Shown in pieces: positions 1-10,162 of a stretch of 64,000 nt of DNA. Made by a program: the position numbers and the translations under genes. The notes below the pieces were generated by a model. It did not search any database. It saw nothing but the letters and a program-made list of their open reading frames with translations, and was not told the DNA's origin. How positions within the stretch are numbered: position 1 is the first letter of the stretch; each line of letters begins with the position of its first letter. The stretch spans positions 1 to 64,000 of the forward strand of contig JABCZL010000011.1 of the NCBI GenBank assembly GCA_013289685.1, in the 5' to 3' direction. The stretch is from Acidobacteriota bacterium. Lineage in GTDB: Bacteria > Acidobacteriota > Terriglobia > Terriglobales > Acidobacteriaceae.

Positions 1-300
1 AGCCTGATGGGCCGGACCTCCTACGCTGCCTCGCGCATTTTCGTCACGCGTGATGGCTCAGGAAAGGCAAGCCTGAACACTCCCTATTTTCTCGGATTGC
101 TGGCATCGGTCGCCGTCCACTCAACTTCTCATCGGAACTTAGCGAGATCTACTTTGACGACATTCAACAGTTTTGGTTCGACGGTCGGCGGCGATGCGGG
201 AATCAATGTCTTCCATGAGTTTGAACCGGGTATCCGGCAAATCATAAAAGGCCACACCCCGAAGTTCGTGTCCAGGGTGGAAGATCGCTTTCGAAAATAA
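1..300 (+). CDS. C-terminal part of a hypothetical protein, cut by window edge
   Basis: The reading frame is open from the first base of the window to the stop at 298-300, giving 99 residues; the first internal ATG is at position 7. The start is therefore probably outside the window. The visible part has short conserved-looking stretches such as GRTSYAASRIFVTRDGSG and INVFHEFEPGIR, a pattern I recall from uncharacterised acidobacterial proteins that end in a similar 'NVF.EF.PDI' segment. No catalytic motif or membrane helix is visible and I do not assign a function. It is followed by 212 bases with no recognisable gene before the M14 peptidase. Confidence 0.55.
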   Translation, partial: SLMGRTSYAASRIFVTRDGSGKASLNTPYFLGLLASVAVHSTSHRNLARSTLTTFNSFGSTVGGDAGINVFHEFEPGIRQIIKGHTPKFVSRVEDRFRK

Positions 301-512
301 GACTTACCCCCCTCGGAAAAACACCGACTTCCATTCACCCTCCGTCAACGGGACTAACAGATCTCGGCATCCCGCCCCAGTTCCTCCGATGTCTTGGCCT
401 TCTGTGCAAGCTCCAGACTGCACAGCTCGTGCAGAGCATCCTGCTCTTTCCACCGACAGCCAATTTGTGTGACACTTGGACCCCGAGGAAAGTCAATCAC
501 CAACGAGGGAAA

Positions 513-3500
513 ATGATCTCTTCCAAACTGGGCTTGCTCGCCGTCTCTTCCATCTTGTTTTCTGCCACCTTGCCGGTGCTTTCGCAGGAATTGAATTCAA
601 ATTTTGCCCGCGATCCTGGCCAGCCCATCGACCAGCAATACACGGATCATATTCACAAGTACACCACGGATCCTTCCTTCATCTCTTCTCTCGTGGAGTA
701 TCTTCCGGCCTCGAAGACCGTGCCTACGCCCGCCAAGGTGCTCGGTGACGTGTCCGGCGCGCCGGACATGCTTCCTTACGCCGAGGATGTGTACAAGTAT
801 TTTCGCCTGCTGGAGTCTAGCAGTCCGCGGGTGAAGGTATTCAGCATCGGCCACTCCGAAGAAGGACGGGAGATGATTGCCGCCGCCATCGCCGATCCCA
901 AGCTTCTCGCGGGCGCGAAAGAGAATGACGCGCGTCTTGCTCAGCTGGCGGACCCTCGCACCATCGATGACGCCAAGGCCCGCCAACTTGTCGACCAGTC
1001 CTGGCCCGTCTACTACATCACCGGCACTATTCACTCGCCAGAGACCGGCGCGCCGACAGCTCTGATGGAACTCGCGTATCGTCTGGCCGTCGACGATGCG
1101 CCCTACATCAAATACATCCGCTCTCACATGATCGTGCTGATCACTCCCGTCGTCGAAGTCGACGGCCGCGACCGGATGGTCGATATCTATAAGTGGCACA
1201 AAGCTCATCCCGGGCAGGACTGGCCGCGTCTTCTTTATTGGGGCCATTACGTCGCTCACGATAACAACCGCGACGCCATGGCCATGACCCTCGACCTCAC
1301 GCGGAATGTTCTCGAAACTTATCTAGGTTGGCATGCGCAGGTGTTGCACGATTTGCACGAGTCGGTTCCGTTTCTTTACGACAACACGGTGGGCGACGGA
1401 CCCTACGATGCATGGGTGGATCCCACGCTCGCCGACGAGTGGGCCGAACTGGGCTGGAACAACGTGGCTCAGATGCAGCGCTTCGGCATGCCCGGAGTCT
1501 TCACCCACGGAGACTTCGACACCTGGAGTCCGGGTTACCTGATGTTCCTCGCAGGCATGCACAACGGCATCAGCCGGCTCTATGAAACCTTTGGCAACGG
1601 CGGCGCCGACACCGAGAAGCGTATTCTCCGCCCTGAAGATTATTCACGCACCTGGTACCGCCAGAATCCGCCGCTGCCGGTGGTGACCTGGTCGCAGCGC
1701 GATAACAATAATTACGAAGAAACCGCTCTGCTGTCGACTCTTTCTTATTTCTCTCAGAACACTCACCACTTCCTGGAGAACTACTACATCAAGAGCAAAC
1801 GCGCGGTCCAGAAGCCGGTGCTGGAAGGGCCGGCCGCCTATGTGATTCCTGCCGACCCAGCTGACACCAATCGCCAGATCGAGTTGCTGAAAGTATTCAA
1901 GCGCCAGCACGTCGAAATCGAGCAACTGTCCGACGCAGTTACCGCCATCGTGCCCGCGGAAAAGCGCGGAGACAAGCCAAAGCAGGAAACGTTTCCCACC
2001 GGCAGCATCGTGGTCCGCATGGACCAGCCCTACTCCCGCGTCGCCGACGCGCTGCTCGACCGGCAGTTCTGGGCCGCCGGCGACCCGCAGAAGCATCCCT
2101 ACGACGATACTGGGTGGTCGTTCACGCACCTCTTTAATCTGAAAGTTGTGCGCGTCGTCGATGCTTCAATCCTCAAATCCAAGATGACGCGCCTGGACGA
2201 TCCGGCGAAGTTGGCAGGCAAGATTTCCGGCGCCGGCACTGTGCTGGCAGTCGCCAATACTGGGCAGGTTTCCCTCCTGTCTTTGATCTACAAGCTGAAA
2301 GGCGCGAACATCCAGGTGGCTGAGAAGGCTTTCGATGCGGAGGGCAAACATTTCGCGGCCGGATCGCTGCTCATCACTGCAGCTTCCGATGCCCACATCG
2401 ACGACCACATCGCCGGAATCCTGCACGATTTATCGCTCGACGCCTCGCGACTCGGCGCTGTGCCTTCCGTGCCGGCCCATGCAGTTACTGCTCCGCGCAT
2501 AGCCTTCATGCACACGTGGCTCAGTACTCAGACCGAGGGCTGGTGGCGCTACGTCTTCGATTCGGCGGGCGTGCCCTTCGATTACATCAGCACGCAGACG
2601 GCCGCGAACCAGGAGGACCTCCGGGCAAAGTATGACGTGATTATCTTCGCTCCCGTCGGCCGTTCTTCGCCGCTCGAAATTCTCAACGGAATTCCCATGT
2701 GGAACAATCCGATGCCCTGGCAGAAATCCGAGCTCACTCCAAACCTGGGCGCCATCGACGGCACCACCGACATTCGTCCCGGCATGGGCTATGATGGCCT
2801 CGCGCATTTGAAGAAGTTCGTTGAGCAGGGCGGGCTGCTCATTACCTGCGAAGACACCGCTCAGTTCGCCATCGAAACCGGTCTTGCCCCCGGCGTCAGC
2901 GTCGCTCCCCGGGGTGACGCCCGGGTCGTCGGCAGCGTGCTGAACACGGTTTTTGTCAGCCACGACAATCCAGTCGCTTTCGGCTACGGAACCGGGGTTC
3001 CCGTTATCAGCGCCAACGGCATGGCCTTCAACGTCAGTAACATGCTCAACCGCGCGGGCGGCCGAGTTTTAATGGACCCTCTGACCGACTCCCTGGATCC
3101 CTACGCCAAGCGGGCCACCGGCCGAGGCACCGTCGACGACAGCGACGAGCCCCAGGGCAGAAAGGTCGTCGAGCCCGAGCCGCTCGTGAAGCAGCAGCCA
3201 TGGGAGCCGCCGCATTTGGATGAAGAACAGACGCGCAACAATCCGCTGGTGATTCCGGCGCAGAGCCGGCCGGATGTCATCCTGCGCTTCTCCGAGGGCA
3301 AGAATCTTTTACTCGACGGCCTGCTCGACAAGGGATCGTCGATTGCCGAGCATGCGGTCGTGGTAAACGCGCACCTGGGCCAGGGAAACGTGCTGCTGTT
3401 CGGCAATAACCCCGTTTATCGCGGCGAAACCGTCGGCACGTACGCGATGGTCTTCAACGCAATCCTGAACTACCAGCACCTCAACGATCAGCATCCTACG

Positions 3501-3533
3501 CACGAACCTGCACCGGCAGACAAGCAGCCATAG
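513..3533 (+). CDS. Secreted M14-family zinc carboxypeptidase
   Basis: Predicted exported metallopeptidase of 1006 residues that would trim peptides outside the cytoplasm. The ATG at 513 is preferred over a GTG at 429 because it begins a clean signal peptide (MISSKLGLLAVSSILFSATL, cleavage near VLSQ) and has a GAGGGA ribosome site just upstream. The M14 zinc site is visible: HSPE with H174 and E177, then H282 in LHDLHES; NNRD lies between them. The catalytic domain covers roughly residues 60-400. The remaining 600 residues are an extension in which a segment around residues 700-830 has a class-I-amidotransferase-like look; this is inference. Long acidobacterial M14 proteins with this architecture are common. 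It stands directly before an Oar-like receptor and an S9 peptidase in the same orientation, consistent with peptide scavenging. Family call is strong, substrate unknown. Confidence 0.9.
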   Translation: MISSKLGLLAVSSILFSATLPVLSQELNSNFARDPGQPIDQQYTDHIHKYTTDPSFISSLVEYLPASKTVPTPAKVLGDVSGAPDMLPYAEDVYKYFRLLESSSPRVKVFSIGHSEEGREMIAAAIADPKLLAGAKENDARLAQLADPRTIDDAKARQLVDQSWPVYYITGTIHSPETGAPTALMELAYRLAVDDAPYIKYIRSHMIVLITPVVEVDGRDRMVDIYKWHKAHPGQDWPRLLYWGHYVAHDNNRDAMAMTLDLTRNVLETYLGWHAQVLHDLHESVPFLYDNTVGDGPYDAWVDPTLADEWAELGWNNVAQMQRFGMPGVFTHGDFDTWSPGYLMFLAGMHNGISRLYETFGNGGADTEKRILRPEDYSRTWYRQNPPLPVVTWSQRDNNNYEETALLSTLSYFSQNTHHFLENYYIKSKRAVQKPVLEGPAAYVIPADPADTNRQIELLKVFKRQHVEIEQLSDAVTAIVPAEKRGDKPKQETFPTGSIVVRMDQPYSRVADALLDRQFWAAGDPQKHPYDDTGWSFTHLFNLKVVRVVDASILKSKMTRLDDPAKLAGKISGAGTVLAVANTGQVSLLSLIYKLKGANIQVAEKAFDAEGKHFAAGSLLITAASDAHIDDHIAGILHDLSLDASRLGAVPSVPAHAVTAPRIAFMHTWLSTQTEGWWRYVFDSAGVPFDYISTQTAANQEDLRAKYDVIIFAPVGRSSPLEILNGIPMWNNPMPWQKSELTPNLGAIDGTTDIRPGMGYDGLAHLKKFVEQGGLLITCEDTAQFAIETGLAPGVSVAPRGDARVVGSVLNTVFVSHDNPVAFGYGTGVPVISANGMAFNVSNMLNRAGGRVLMDPLTDSLDPYAKRATGRGTVDDSDEPQGRKVVEPEPLVKQQPWEPPHLDEEQTRNNPLVIPAQSRPDVILRFSEGKNLLLDGLLDKGSSIAEHAVVVNAHLGQGNVLLFGNNPVYRGETVGTYAMVFNAILNYQHLNDQHPTHEPAPADKQP

Positions 3534-3559
3534 GCTGGCGTGACGGTACGGGGTAGGGA

Positions 3560-3608
3560 CCGCTGGCATAAAACCGGGTGTGAGTGCACGGGTTTCCTAT
3601 ACCAGCGG
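3560..3608 (+). other. Nested stem-loop in the gap between M14 peptidase and receptor
   Basis: CCGCTGG at 3560-3566 is exactly complementary to CCAGCGG at 3602-3608, and inside it AAACC (3571-3575) pairs with GGTTT (3591-3595). No T-run follows, so it is not a classical terminator; it may protect a 3' end or be regulatory. The rest of the gap 3534-3833 has a second small inverted repeat, TTCAAGT (3690-3696) and ACTTGAA (3706-3712), and no gene that I can support. Confidence 0.4.
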
Positions 3609-3833
3609 CAAGCTGGGCGATCCTAGCCCGGATTAGCGCTCAGGGCACGCGTTTTCCGTTCCCGGGAAAGCGATGCGGGACATTGAAAATTCAAGTGAAA
3701 ATTCGACTTGAACTTTCGCATCCCGTAGTTGCACAATAGCGCCCCATCAGGTCCCCCAGGGTCTCAATGGTCGTTCATTCCTGGGAAACACAATCCAAAA
3801 TGTAACGCCCATGGTGAGGGTGAAGGAGGCTTT

Positions 3834-6800
3834 ATGCGTTCTGGCTCCCGTGTATTGCTTTTACTGGCTTTTTTTCTGGTGACCGGTTGCCTGCTCTGGG
3901 CTCAGACCGGAACCACTTCGCTGCGCGGAGTCGTCTCCGACGCCAAGGGTGCGGTCTTACAGGGCGCTACAGTTACCATCAACGACCCGCAACACGGGTT
4001 CACGCGCACCGTTAAAACAGATGGCCAGGGCGAGTATCAGTTTTTGCAATTGCAACCCTCGACCTACAACATCACCGTGAACGCCACTGGCTTCGCCATA
4101 ATGAAGCAGGATAAGGTCCAACTCCTGGTGAGTGTTCCCTCCACGTTGGATTTCAGCATGCAGGTACAAGGCCAGGCCATCACCGTGGAAGTGACCGGCG
4201 AAGCCACCCACGTGAATACCACCGACGCCACGATGGGAAACGCATTTGAGAGCAAGCAGATCGTGGAGTTGCCATTCGAGGGGCGGAATCCGGTGGAGAT
4301 TCTCAGCCTGCAGGCCGGGGTCACCTACACCAATCCAAGTTCAGGCACGGCCATCGACAATATGTTCGACACGCGCGCCGGATCCACCAATGGCGGACGC
4401 AGCGATCAGACCAACATCACGCTGGATGGCGTCGACAATAACGACCAGAGCAATGGTTTTGCTTTTCAGGGAGCGCTTCGTTCCACTCTGGACTCGGTCG
4501 AAGAGTTTCGCGTGACCACCTCGAACTCCAACGCGGATGAGGGACGGTCTTCGGGCGCGCAAGTGCAGTTGATCACCAAGAGTGGCACCAACTCGTTCCA
4601 TGGCACCGCGGAAGAACTGAACCGTTCCAATATTGGCGAAGCCAACGACTGGTTCAACCTTCAATCGCAGGTTGGTTCCGGGCTGAAGAACATTCCGCCG
4701 TTCCTGAGGCGCAACACCTATGGCGCGTCACTGGGCGGCCCGATTAAAAAGGACAAAGTGTTCTTCTTTCTGAACTGGGAAAGACAGGTGCAACACGAGA
4801 GCACGCAGACCACACGCGTCGTGCCGAGCGAAAACCTTCGCGCCGGGATCGTGAGTTATTACTGCGACACGACCGACCCGAACTGTGTTCCCAGCAATAC
4901 TGGCGCCCATGGCGCCAATGTAACGATCACTCCGCTGCCGGGTACGACGTCGATCGATTTGGCGACCATGACTGCCCCGACGCTGGCGCTGCTTGATCCC
5001 AAATGTACTGGGAATGGCACCTGTCCCCAGGGGCCCGGGGCGAATCCGAACGTGCAGGGGATACTCAACACCTATCCCAACTCCAACACCAACGCCGTAG
5101 GCGACGGCTTCAACTACCAGGGCTACACCTTTTCTGCGCTGACTCCTACAACTCTCAATACCTACATTGCAAAGCTCGATTACAACATCACCCAAAACGG
5201 AAACCATCGTTTGTTCGTGCGAGGAGGCATGAACGGCGACAAGTCGGGCAATTCGCCCCAATTTCCGGGTCAGCCCGCAAATATCTCGCAGGTCATTGTC
5301 GCCAAAGGCATAGCGGTTGGGTACACGGCGGTGCTGTCGCCCACGCTGATCAACAATTTCCACTATGGTTTCGTACGGCAGGCGGTCAATCAGGTGGGCG
5401 CTGGGAACGTGTCCTATGTCATTTTGCGCGGCTTGGACAATCCCGCTGGTCAATCTAACGATTCCTACAAGGTAGCCGTCCCTCTCCACAATTTCAGCGA
5501 CGACCTTTCCTGGACGAAAGGCACACACACGTTTGGGTTCGGGGCGAATTTCAGAATGATTGGCAACATCAAGAATTCGACCTTGACCTCGTTTTCCGAT
5601 GCCGTCACCAACGCTTCCTGGCTGAATGTTTCCGCCATCGCGAACAAGAATACAGATCTCGACCCTGGGGCTGCAAAGTTCGGATCTGGTGTGGGAGGGG
5701 CGGATTACCAGCTCCCCTCGGTCGATTCTGCCTTCAACAATTCCTACGACTATCCGGTGCTGGCACTTGCCGGCATCATCACCGAAGTGGATAAGAGATA
5801 CAACTTCACGACCACCGGCCAAACCCTCGCGGATGGCGCTCCCAACCTGCGTCATTTCCTCAACCATGAGTTTGAGAGCTACGTACAGGATTCCTGGCGA
5901 GCTCGGCCGAACCTGACTATCACCTACGGGCTGCGTTGGACTTTCCTGCAGCCTCCCTACGAAGTGAACGGAGTACAAGTGGCTCCCACGACCAGCTTGA
6001 ATCGCTGGTTCAACGAGCGGGGACAAACCCAGGCGTTGGGGCTGCCCTTCAACAATCCAATCACGTTTGATCTCTCCGGCCAAGCCAATAACGAGAATCC
6101 ATATTGGCAAGACTCTTTCAAGAACTTTGCCCCGCGCCTGGCCATCGCCTGGTCGCCCGGTTTTGACCAGGGCTTCCTGGGGCGGCTGTTCGGTGGCCCG
6201 GGCAAGACTTCCATCCGTATGGGGGCTGGCATGTATTACGACCATTTCGGTGAAGGGATTGTAAACACCTTCGACCGGGATGGTTCGTTTGGACTCTCCA
6301 CCCTGCTGACCAACACCGGAGGAGTTCAAACGGTGGACGATGCGCCTCGTATGGGGTCGTCGAATCCTCTGTACACCTTGCCGCCCTCGCTGATCACACC
6401 ATCGCCGGGCGCCAGTTTCCCGGTGCAGTTCCCGTTGACGAACTTCGCGGTGCAGTGGGGATTGGACGACAGGCTTAAGACGCCCTACTCCTACGGCTTC
6501 AACATGTCCTTCGAGCGCGAACTGCGTCACGGTTTTACGATTGAGACCGCTTATGTGGGCCGTATCGGTCACCGCCTGCTGCAGCAGGAAGATCTGGGGC
6601 AGCCCCGAGACATCGTGGACCCGGCTTCCGGCATGGACTACTTCGCCGCCACTCGTCTACTTGACAACGCGGTGCTCGCGGGTGCGTCGGAGGATTCAGT
6701 CGGACCGATTAAATATTGGGAGAACCTGTTTGGCGCCACCTCTGCAGGATATGGGGGAGCCGCGGGCTGTACAGCGGGCGCTTCGGCACCGCCGACCGCG

Positions 6801-7754
6801 ACGCAGAACATGTTTGACTTGATGTCGTGCGGCTTCGTACACAACGAATCCACATTCCAGCAGATCATCGATGGCGTCGGCGGGAGCGCGTGCTTCCCGG
6901 GTTGCATAAGCCTGGGCGGCGCGGTGCAGAACACGCCGCAATACTTTGCTTCGCAATTTGCTTCCCTGTATGCGTGGCGGTCGATTGGAAACAGCGCTTA
7001 CAATGCGGGCCAGTTGTTGTTGCGGCATGGCATGTCCCACGGCTTGCAGTTCGACTTGAACTATACCTACTCCCACTCCATCGACGTAGGATCGGACGCC
7101 GAGCGGATTGGGGACCTGGGCGGCCCGGGAGACCAGATCTACAACGCGTGGAGTCCCAGGTTGCAGCGCGGCACTTCAACGTTCGATACCACGCATCAGA
7201 TCAATTCCAACTGGGTGTACGAGCTTCCCTTCGGTCGCGGCAAGGCTTTTGCGGCCGGTGGGGGCCGTGTGGCGAATGCCATTCTCGGCGGATGGGATCT
7301 GAGCGGCGTTTTGCGTTGGACCAGCGGGTTCCCGGTCGCCATAAGCAATGGCGCAGCCTGGGCCACGAACTGGGACCTGTCAGGCTTCGCTACCCAAATT
7401 GGACCCAACCCCAAAGTAGCAACGACGATCGTGAATGGGCAGCCCAATCTTTTCAAGAATCCGACCACCGCGATCACTTCCTACCGGCAAGATTTCGCTG
7501 GAGAAGTGGGGAATCGCAATTCCGTTCGCGGACCCGGATACTTCGATACGGACCTGGGGCTGCACAAGCTCTTTAACATCACCGAGTCACAGACCCTCCA
7601 GTTCCGCTGGGAAACCTACAACGCGTTCAACAATGTCCGCTTCGACGGGCTGACTGCGAACACCGGAGTCGACCAGGTCAGCTCGTTTGGAAACTTCACC
7701 AAAACCTTGACGATCTACCGCCGAATGGAATTTGCGTTGCGGTATTCGTTCTAA
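3834..7754 (+). CDS. Oar-like TonB-dependent receptor with carboxypeptidase-regulatory domain
   Basis: Outer-membrane protein of 1306 residues expected to import or bind a large substrate with TonB energy. The ATG at 3834 follows a GGAGG site (AAGGAGGCTTT) and starts a signal peptide ending near LLWAQ; the frame is open further upstream but without a better start. Residues about 25-110 form a carboxypeptidase-D regulatory-like fold (LRGVVSDAKGAVLQGATV), about 120-250 look like the plug (VELPFEGRNPVEILSLQAGV, DGVDNNDQSN), and the rest is a long beta-barrel ending in a terminal aromatic (ALRYSF), as expected for outer-membrane insertion. Such Oar-like receptors are expanded in Acidobacteriota. 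A strong terminator follows. Neighbouring secreted peptidases suggest peptide or protein-derived substrates; this is inference. Confidence 0.92.
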   Translation: MRSGSRVLLLLAFFLVTGCLLWAQTGTTSLRGVVSDAKGAVLQGATVTINDPQHGFTRTVKTDGQGEYQFLQLQPSTYNITVNATGFAIMKQDKVQLLVSVPSTLDFSMQVQGQAITVEVTGEATHVNTTDATMGNAFESKQIVELPFEGRNPVEILSLQAGVTYTNPSSGTAIDNMFDTRAGSTNGGRSDQTNITLDGVDNNDQSNGFAFQGALRSTLDSVEEFRVTTSNSNADEGRSSGAQVQLITKSGTNSFHGTAEELNRSNIGEANDWFNLQSQVGSGLKNIPPFLRRNTYGASLGGPIKKDKVFFFLNWERQVQHESTQTTRVVPSENLRAGIVSYYCDTTDPNCVPSNTGAHGANVTITPLPGTTSIDLATMTAPTLALLDPKCTGNGTCPQGPGANPNVQGILNTYPNSNTNAVGDGFNYQGYTFSALTPTTLNTYIAKLDYNITQNGNHRLFVRGGMNGDKSGNSPQFPGQPANISQVIVAKGIAVGYTAVLSPTLINNFHYGFVRQAVNQVGAGNVSYVILRGLDNPAGQSNDSYKVAVPLHNFSDDLSWTKGTHTFGFGANFRMIGNIKNSTLTSFSDAVTNASWLNVSAIANKNTDLDPGAAKFGSGVGGADYQLPSVDSAFNNSYDYPVLALAGIITEVDKRYNFTTTGQTLADGAPNLRHFLNHEFESYVQDSWRARPNLTITYGLRWTFLQPPYEVNGVQVAPTTSLNRWFNERGQTQALGLPFNNPITFDLSGQANNENPYWQDSFKNFAPRLAIAWSPGFDQGFLGRLFGGPGKTSIRMGAGMYYDHFGEGIVNTFDRDGSFGLSTLLTNTGGVQTVDDAPRMGSSNPLYTLPPSLITPSPGASFPVQFPLTNFAVQWGLDDRLKTPYSYGFNMSFERELRHGFTIETAYVGRIGHRLLQQEDLGQPRDIVDPASGMDYFAATRLLDNAVLAGASEDSVGPIKYWENLFGATSAGYGGAAGCTAGASAPPTATQNMFDLMSCGFVHNESTFQQIIDGVGGSACFPGCISLGGAVQNTPQYFASQFASLYAWRSIGNSAYNAGQLLLRHGMSHGLQFDLNYTYSHSIDVGSDAERIGDLGGPGDQIYNAWSPRLQRGTSTFDTTHQINSNWVYELPFGRGKAFAAGGGRVANAILGGWDLSGVLRWTSGFPVAISNGAAWATNWDLSGFATQIGPNPKVATTIVNGQPNLFKNPTTAITSYRQDFAGEVGNRNSVRGPGYFDTDLGLHKLFNITESQTLQFRWETYNAFNNVRFDGLTANTGVDQVSSFGNFTKTLTIYRRMEFALRYSF

Positions 7755-7775
7755 GGATTTTCGAGTTGGCTGTGA

Positions 7776-7806
7776 GGGGGCGGCATTCGTCGCCCCCTGC
7801 TTTTTT
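7776..7806 (+). terminator. Rho-independent terminator after the Oar-like receptor gene
   Basis: GGGGGCG (7776-7782) pairs with CGCCCCC (7791-7797) around an 8-base loop, followed by TGC and six T residues at 7801-7806. It is 22 bases past the receptor stop and separates that gene from the S9 peptidase. Confidence 0.88.
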
Positions 7807-7856
7807 CTGGTAATTTCTTTTCATCCAAAGTCTTGCATGGGGAAGCAAACGAATAT

Positions 7857-10007
7857 ATGAGAATGCGCTTACTTGCTCTGCCGTTTTGTGCAGTGGCCTG
7901 TGCTTTTTATTTTCTGGCGCCGTTCGTGGCCGCGCAGCCGGCTCCATCCACACCACCAGCGCCGCGGGCGATCACGGTGGACGATGTGTTTGAAATCCGG
8001 GAGGTGCACGATCCCCAGATTGCGCAGGATGGCAAGTGGGTGGCCTACACGGTCGCGACGTCCATGTTGAAGGAGGACAAGTCGGAGACGCGCATCTGGA
8101 TGACGCCCGCGGGCGGCGGCGATGCCGTTGTGATGACCGCGGAAGATGTTTCTTCGTCGCATCCGCGCTGGAGCCCGGACGGAAAGTATCTCGCATTCCT
8201 CTCCAAGCGCAACGAAGGCAAGACGCAGGTGTGGCTGCTCAACCGTATCGGCGGCGAGGCGCAGCGGCTGACGGAGGCGATTCAGGATGTGAATGATTTT
8301 GCCTGGTCCCCCGACAGCAAGCGGCTCGTGCTCGTGCTGCGAGATCCGACTCCTGAAGAATTGGCGGAGGCCAAAGCGAAGGACAAAGACAAAGACAAAC
8401 CGGAGGGCGCCGACAAAGATAAAGAAAAAGACTCCAAGGACGCGAAGCCGAAAAAACCAAAAACTCCGCCGCCCTTCGTCGTGGACCGCTATCGCTTCAA
8501 GACCGATATGGTGGGATATCTCGACCGGCGCCGCACACATTTATATGTGTTCGATGTCGCCACCAAGGCGGTGGTGCAGATTACGTCCGGGGACTTTGAT
8601 GACAGCGAGCCGGCGTGGTCTCCCGACGGCAAGTTGCTGGCGTTTCGCAGCAACCGCTCGACTCCGGATCCCGACCGCACGTATGACACGAATATCTGGG
8701 TGGTGGCCGCCGACAACACCGACAAGGGCGCGCACCTGACGCAAGTCACGACCAACCCTGGCGCGGATGCGGCGCCGTCGTGGTCGCCGGATGGGAAGTG
8801 GATTACCTACATCACGCAGCTCGAGCCGAAGCTGCTGGTGTATGCCACGCACCATGTCGCGGTCTCTCCGGCTGAGGGAGGCGAGGCCAAAGTACTCACT
8901 CGGGCCTTCGACCGCATGTCGCGGTCGCCGCATTTTTCGCCGGACGGCAAATTTGTGTACTTCATTGCCGATGATGATGGCACGCAGAACTTGTTCCGGG
9001 TTCCGGCCACCGGCGGCGAGATCACGCGAGCCATCTCGGGGCATGTTGTGGTCTCGGGCTACACCATTGCCAAGTCGGGCGACCTTGCAGCGCTGATTGC
9101 AAGCATGGACCGGCCTAGCGAAATCTCCACCACTACGACTTCCGGCGGCCCGCTGACGCGCATCACGCATGTGAATGACGCATTCATGGCGAAGATCCGG
9201 ATCGTCACTCCGGAGTACGTCAAGTTCCGGAGCAAGGACGGCACCACGGTTGCCGGCTATCTTTTTAAACCGCTGGATTACGCGGCGGGGAAAAAATATC
9301 CCACGCTACTACATCCACACGGCGGGCCGGTGGGAGCTTACTACGGCGAGTTCAACCATTTCTCGCAGCTCTTCGCGGCCAACGGATACGTGGTGCTGGA
9401 GCCGAATCCGCGCGGCTCGTCGGGCTACGGGCAGGATTTCTGCAAGGCCATTTTCGCTGACTGGGGCAACAAGGATTATCAGGACGACATGGCCATGGTC
9501 GACTACGCCATCGCGCAGGGCGTGGCTGATCCGGACAAGCTGGGTGTAGGCGGATGGTCGTATGGCGGAATTTCAACCGACTTCATTATTACGCAGACGA
9601 CGCGCTTCAAGGCCGCGATCTCCGGCGCCGGATCGGCGTTCCTGGCGGCGTTGTACGGGCATGACCAGTACATCCTCGACTACGATGTGGAACTCGGGCA
9701 TCCGTGGGAGAACCGGGCGGTGTGGGAGAAAGTCTCGCCCTACTTTAGAGTCGCGAACATCACCACTCCGACGCTGTTCATGGGGGGAGACATCGACTGG
9801 AATGTGCCCATCCTCGGCGGTGAGCAGATGTATCAGGCATTGAAGAGTCTGGGCCGTGAAACGGAGCTGGTGGTGTATCCCGGCGAGTTCCACGGGCTCA
9901 GAGCACCATCGCACATCAAAGACCGGCTCGAACGCAACCTCAGCTGGTACGCGCACTACGTCAAAGCCGACGGCAGTCCGACGCGGCCGGCGCCGAAAGC
10001 AAACTAG
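7857..10007 (+). CDS. Secreted S9-family prolyl oligopeptidase-like peptidase
   Basis: Serine peptidase of 716 residues with an N-terminal signal peptide (LLALPFCAVACAFYFLAPFV, cleavage near VAAQ). ATG at 7857 is preferred; ATG 7863 and TTG 7833 are in frame. Residues about 40-430 are a WD40/PD40-type beta-propeller with repeated 'SPDGK' motifs (RWSPDGKYLAF, AWSPDGKLLAF, SWSPDGKWITY). The alpha/beta-hydrolase domain carries the triad: S568 in GGWSYGG, D647 in GGDIDWNV, H679 in GEFHGL. Between propeller blades there is an unusual lysine/aspartate-rich low-complexity stretch (about residues 168-205, KDKDKDKPEG...). Members cleave short oligopeptides, often after proline or hydrophobic residues. 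It probably works with the adjacent M14 peptidase and receptor in periplasmic peptide use. Confidence 0.92.
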   Translation: MRMRLLALPFCAVACAFYFLAPFVAAQPAPSTPPAPRAITVDDVFEIREVHDPQIAQDGKWVAYTVATSMLKEDKSETRIWMTPAGGGDAVVMTAEDVSSSHPRWSPDGKYLAFLSKRNEGKTQVWLLNRIGGEAQRLTEAIQDVNDFAWSPDSKRLVLVLRDPTPEELAEAKAKDKDKDKPEGADKDKEKDSKDAKPKKPKTPPPFVVDRYRFKTDMVGYLDRRRTHLYVFDVATKAVVQITSGDFDDSEPAWSPDGKLLAFRSNRSTPDPDRTYDTNIWVVAADNTDKGAHLTQVTTNPGADAAPSWSPDGKWITYITQLEPKLLVYATHHVAVSPAEGGEAKVLTRAFDRMSRSPHFSPDGKFVYFIADDDGTQNLFRVPATGGEITRAISGHVVVSGYTIAKSGDLAALIASMDRPSEISTTTTSGGPLTRITHVNDAFMAKIRIVTPEYVKFRSKDGTTVAGYLFKPLDYAAGKKYPTLLHPHGGPVGAYYGEFNHFSQLFAANGYVVLEPNPRGSSGYGQDFCKAIFADWGNKDYQDDMAMVDYAIAQGVADPDKLGVGGWSYGGISTDFIITQTTRFKAAISGAGSAFLAALYGHDQYILDYDVELGHPWENRAVWEKVSPYFRVANITTPTLFMGGDIDWNVPILGGEQMYQALKSLGRETELVVYPGEFHGLRAPSHIKDRLERNLSWYAHYVKADGSPTRPAPKAN

Positions 10008-10162
10008 CGAAAGCGGCGAATGAAAAGCGTGTGGCGCTGCGAGCGGTCGAAACCGACGCCGTTGGCCTCAGCCGCCGTGGTGTCGACTTTCTTGTCTGCG
10101 CAGGCAAGCACGCCTGCGTGATTCTTGATTTCGACGGGGGAGTCTGCTACACCTTTCCGTGC

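Noticed and set aside
597..1259. 220-codon minus-strand open frame
   Set aside because: Antisense to the M14 peptidase gene, which has clear zinc-site motifs; no independent evidence.
4728..6572. 614-codon open frame on the minus strand
   Set aside because: It is fully antisense to the Oar-like receptor gene, has no recognisable domain and is arginine/valine-rich as expected for a shadow frame in GC-rich coding DNA.
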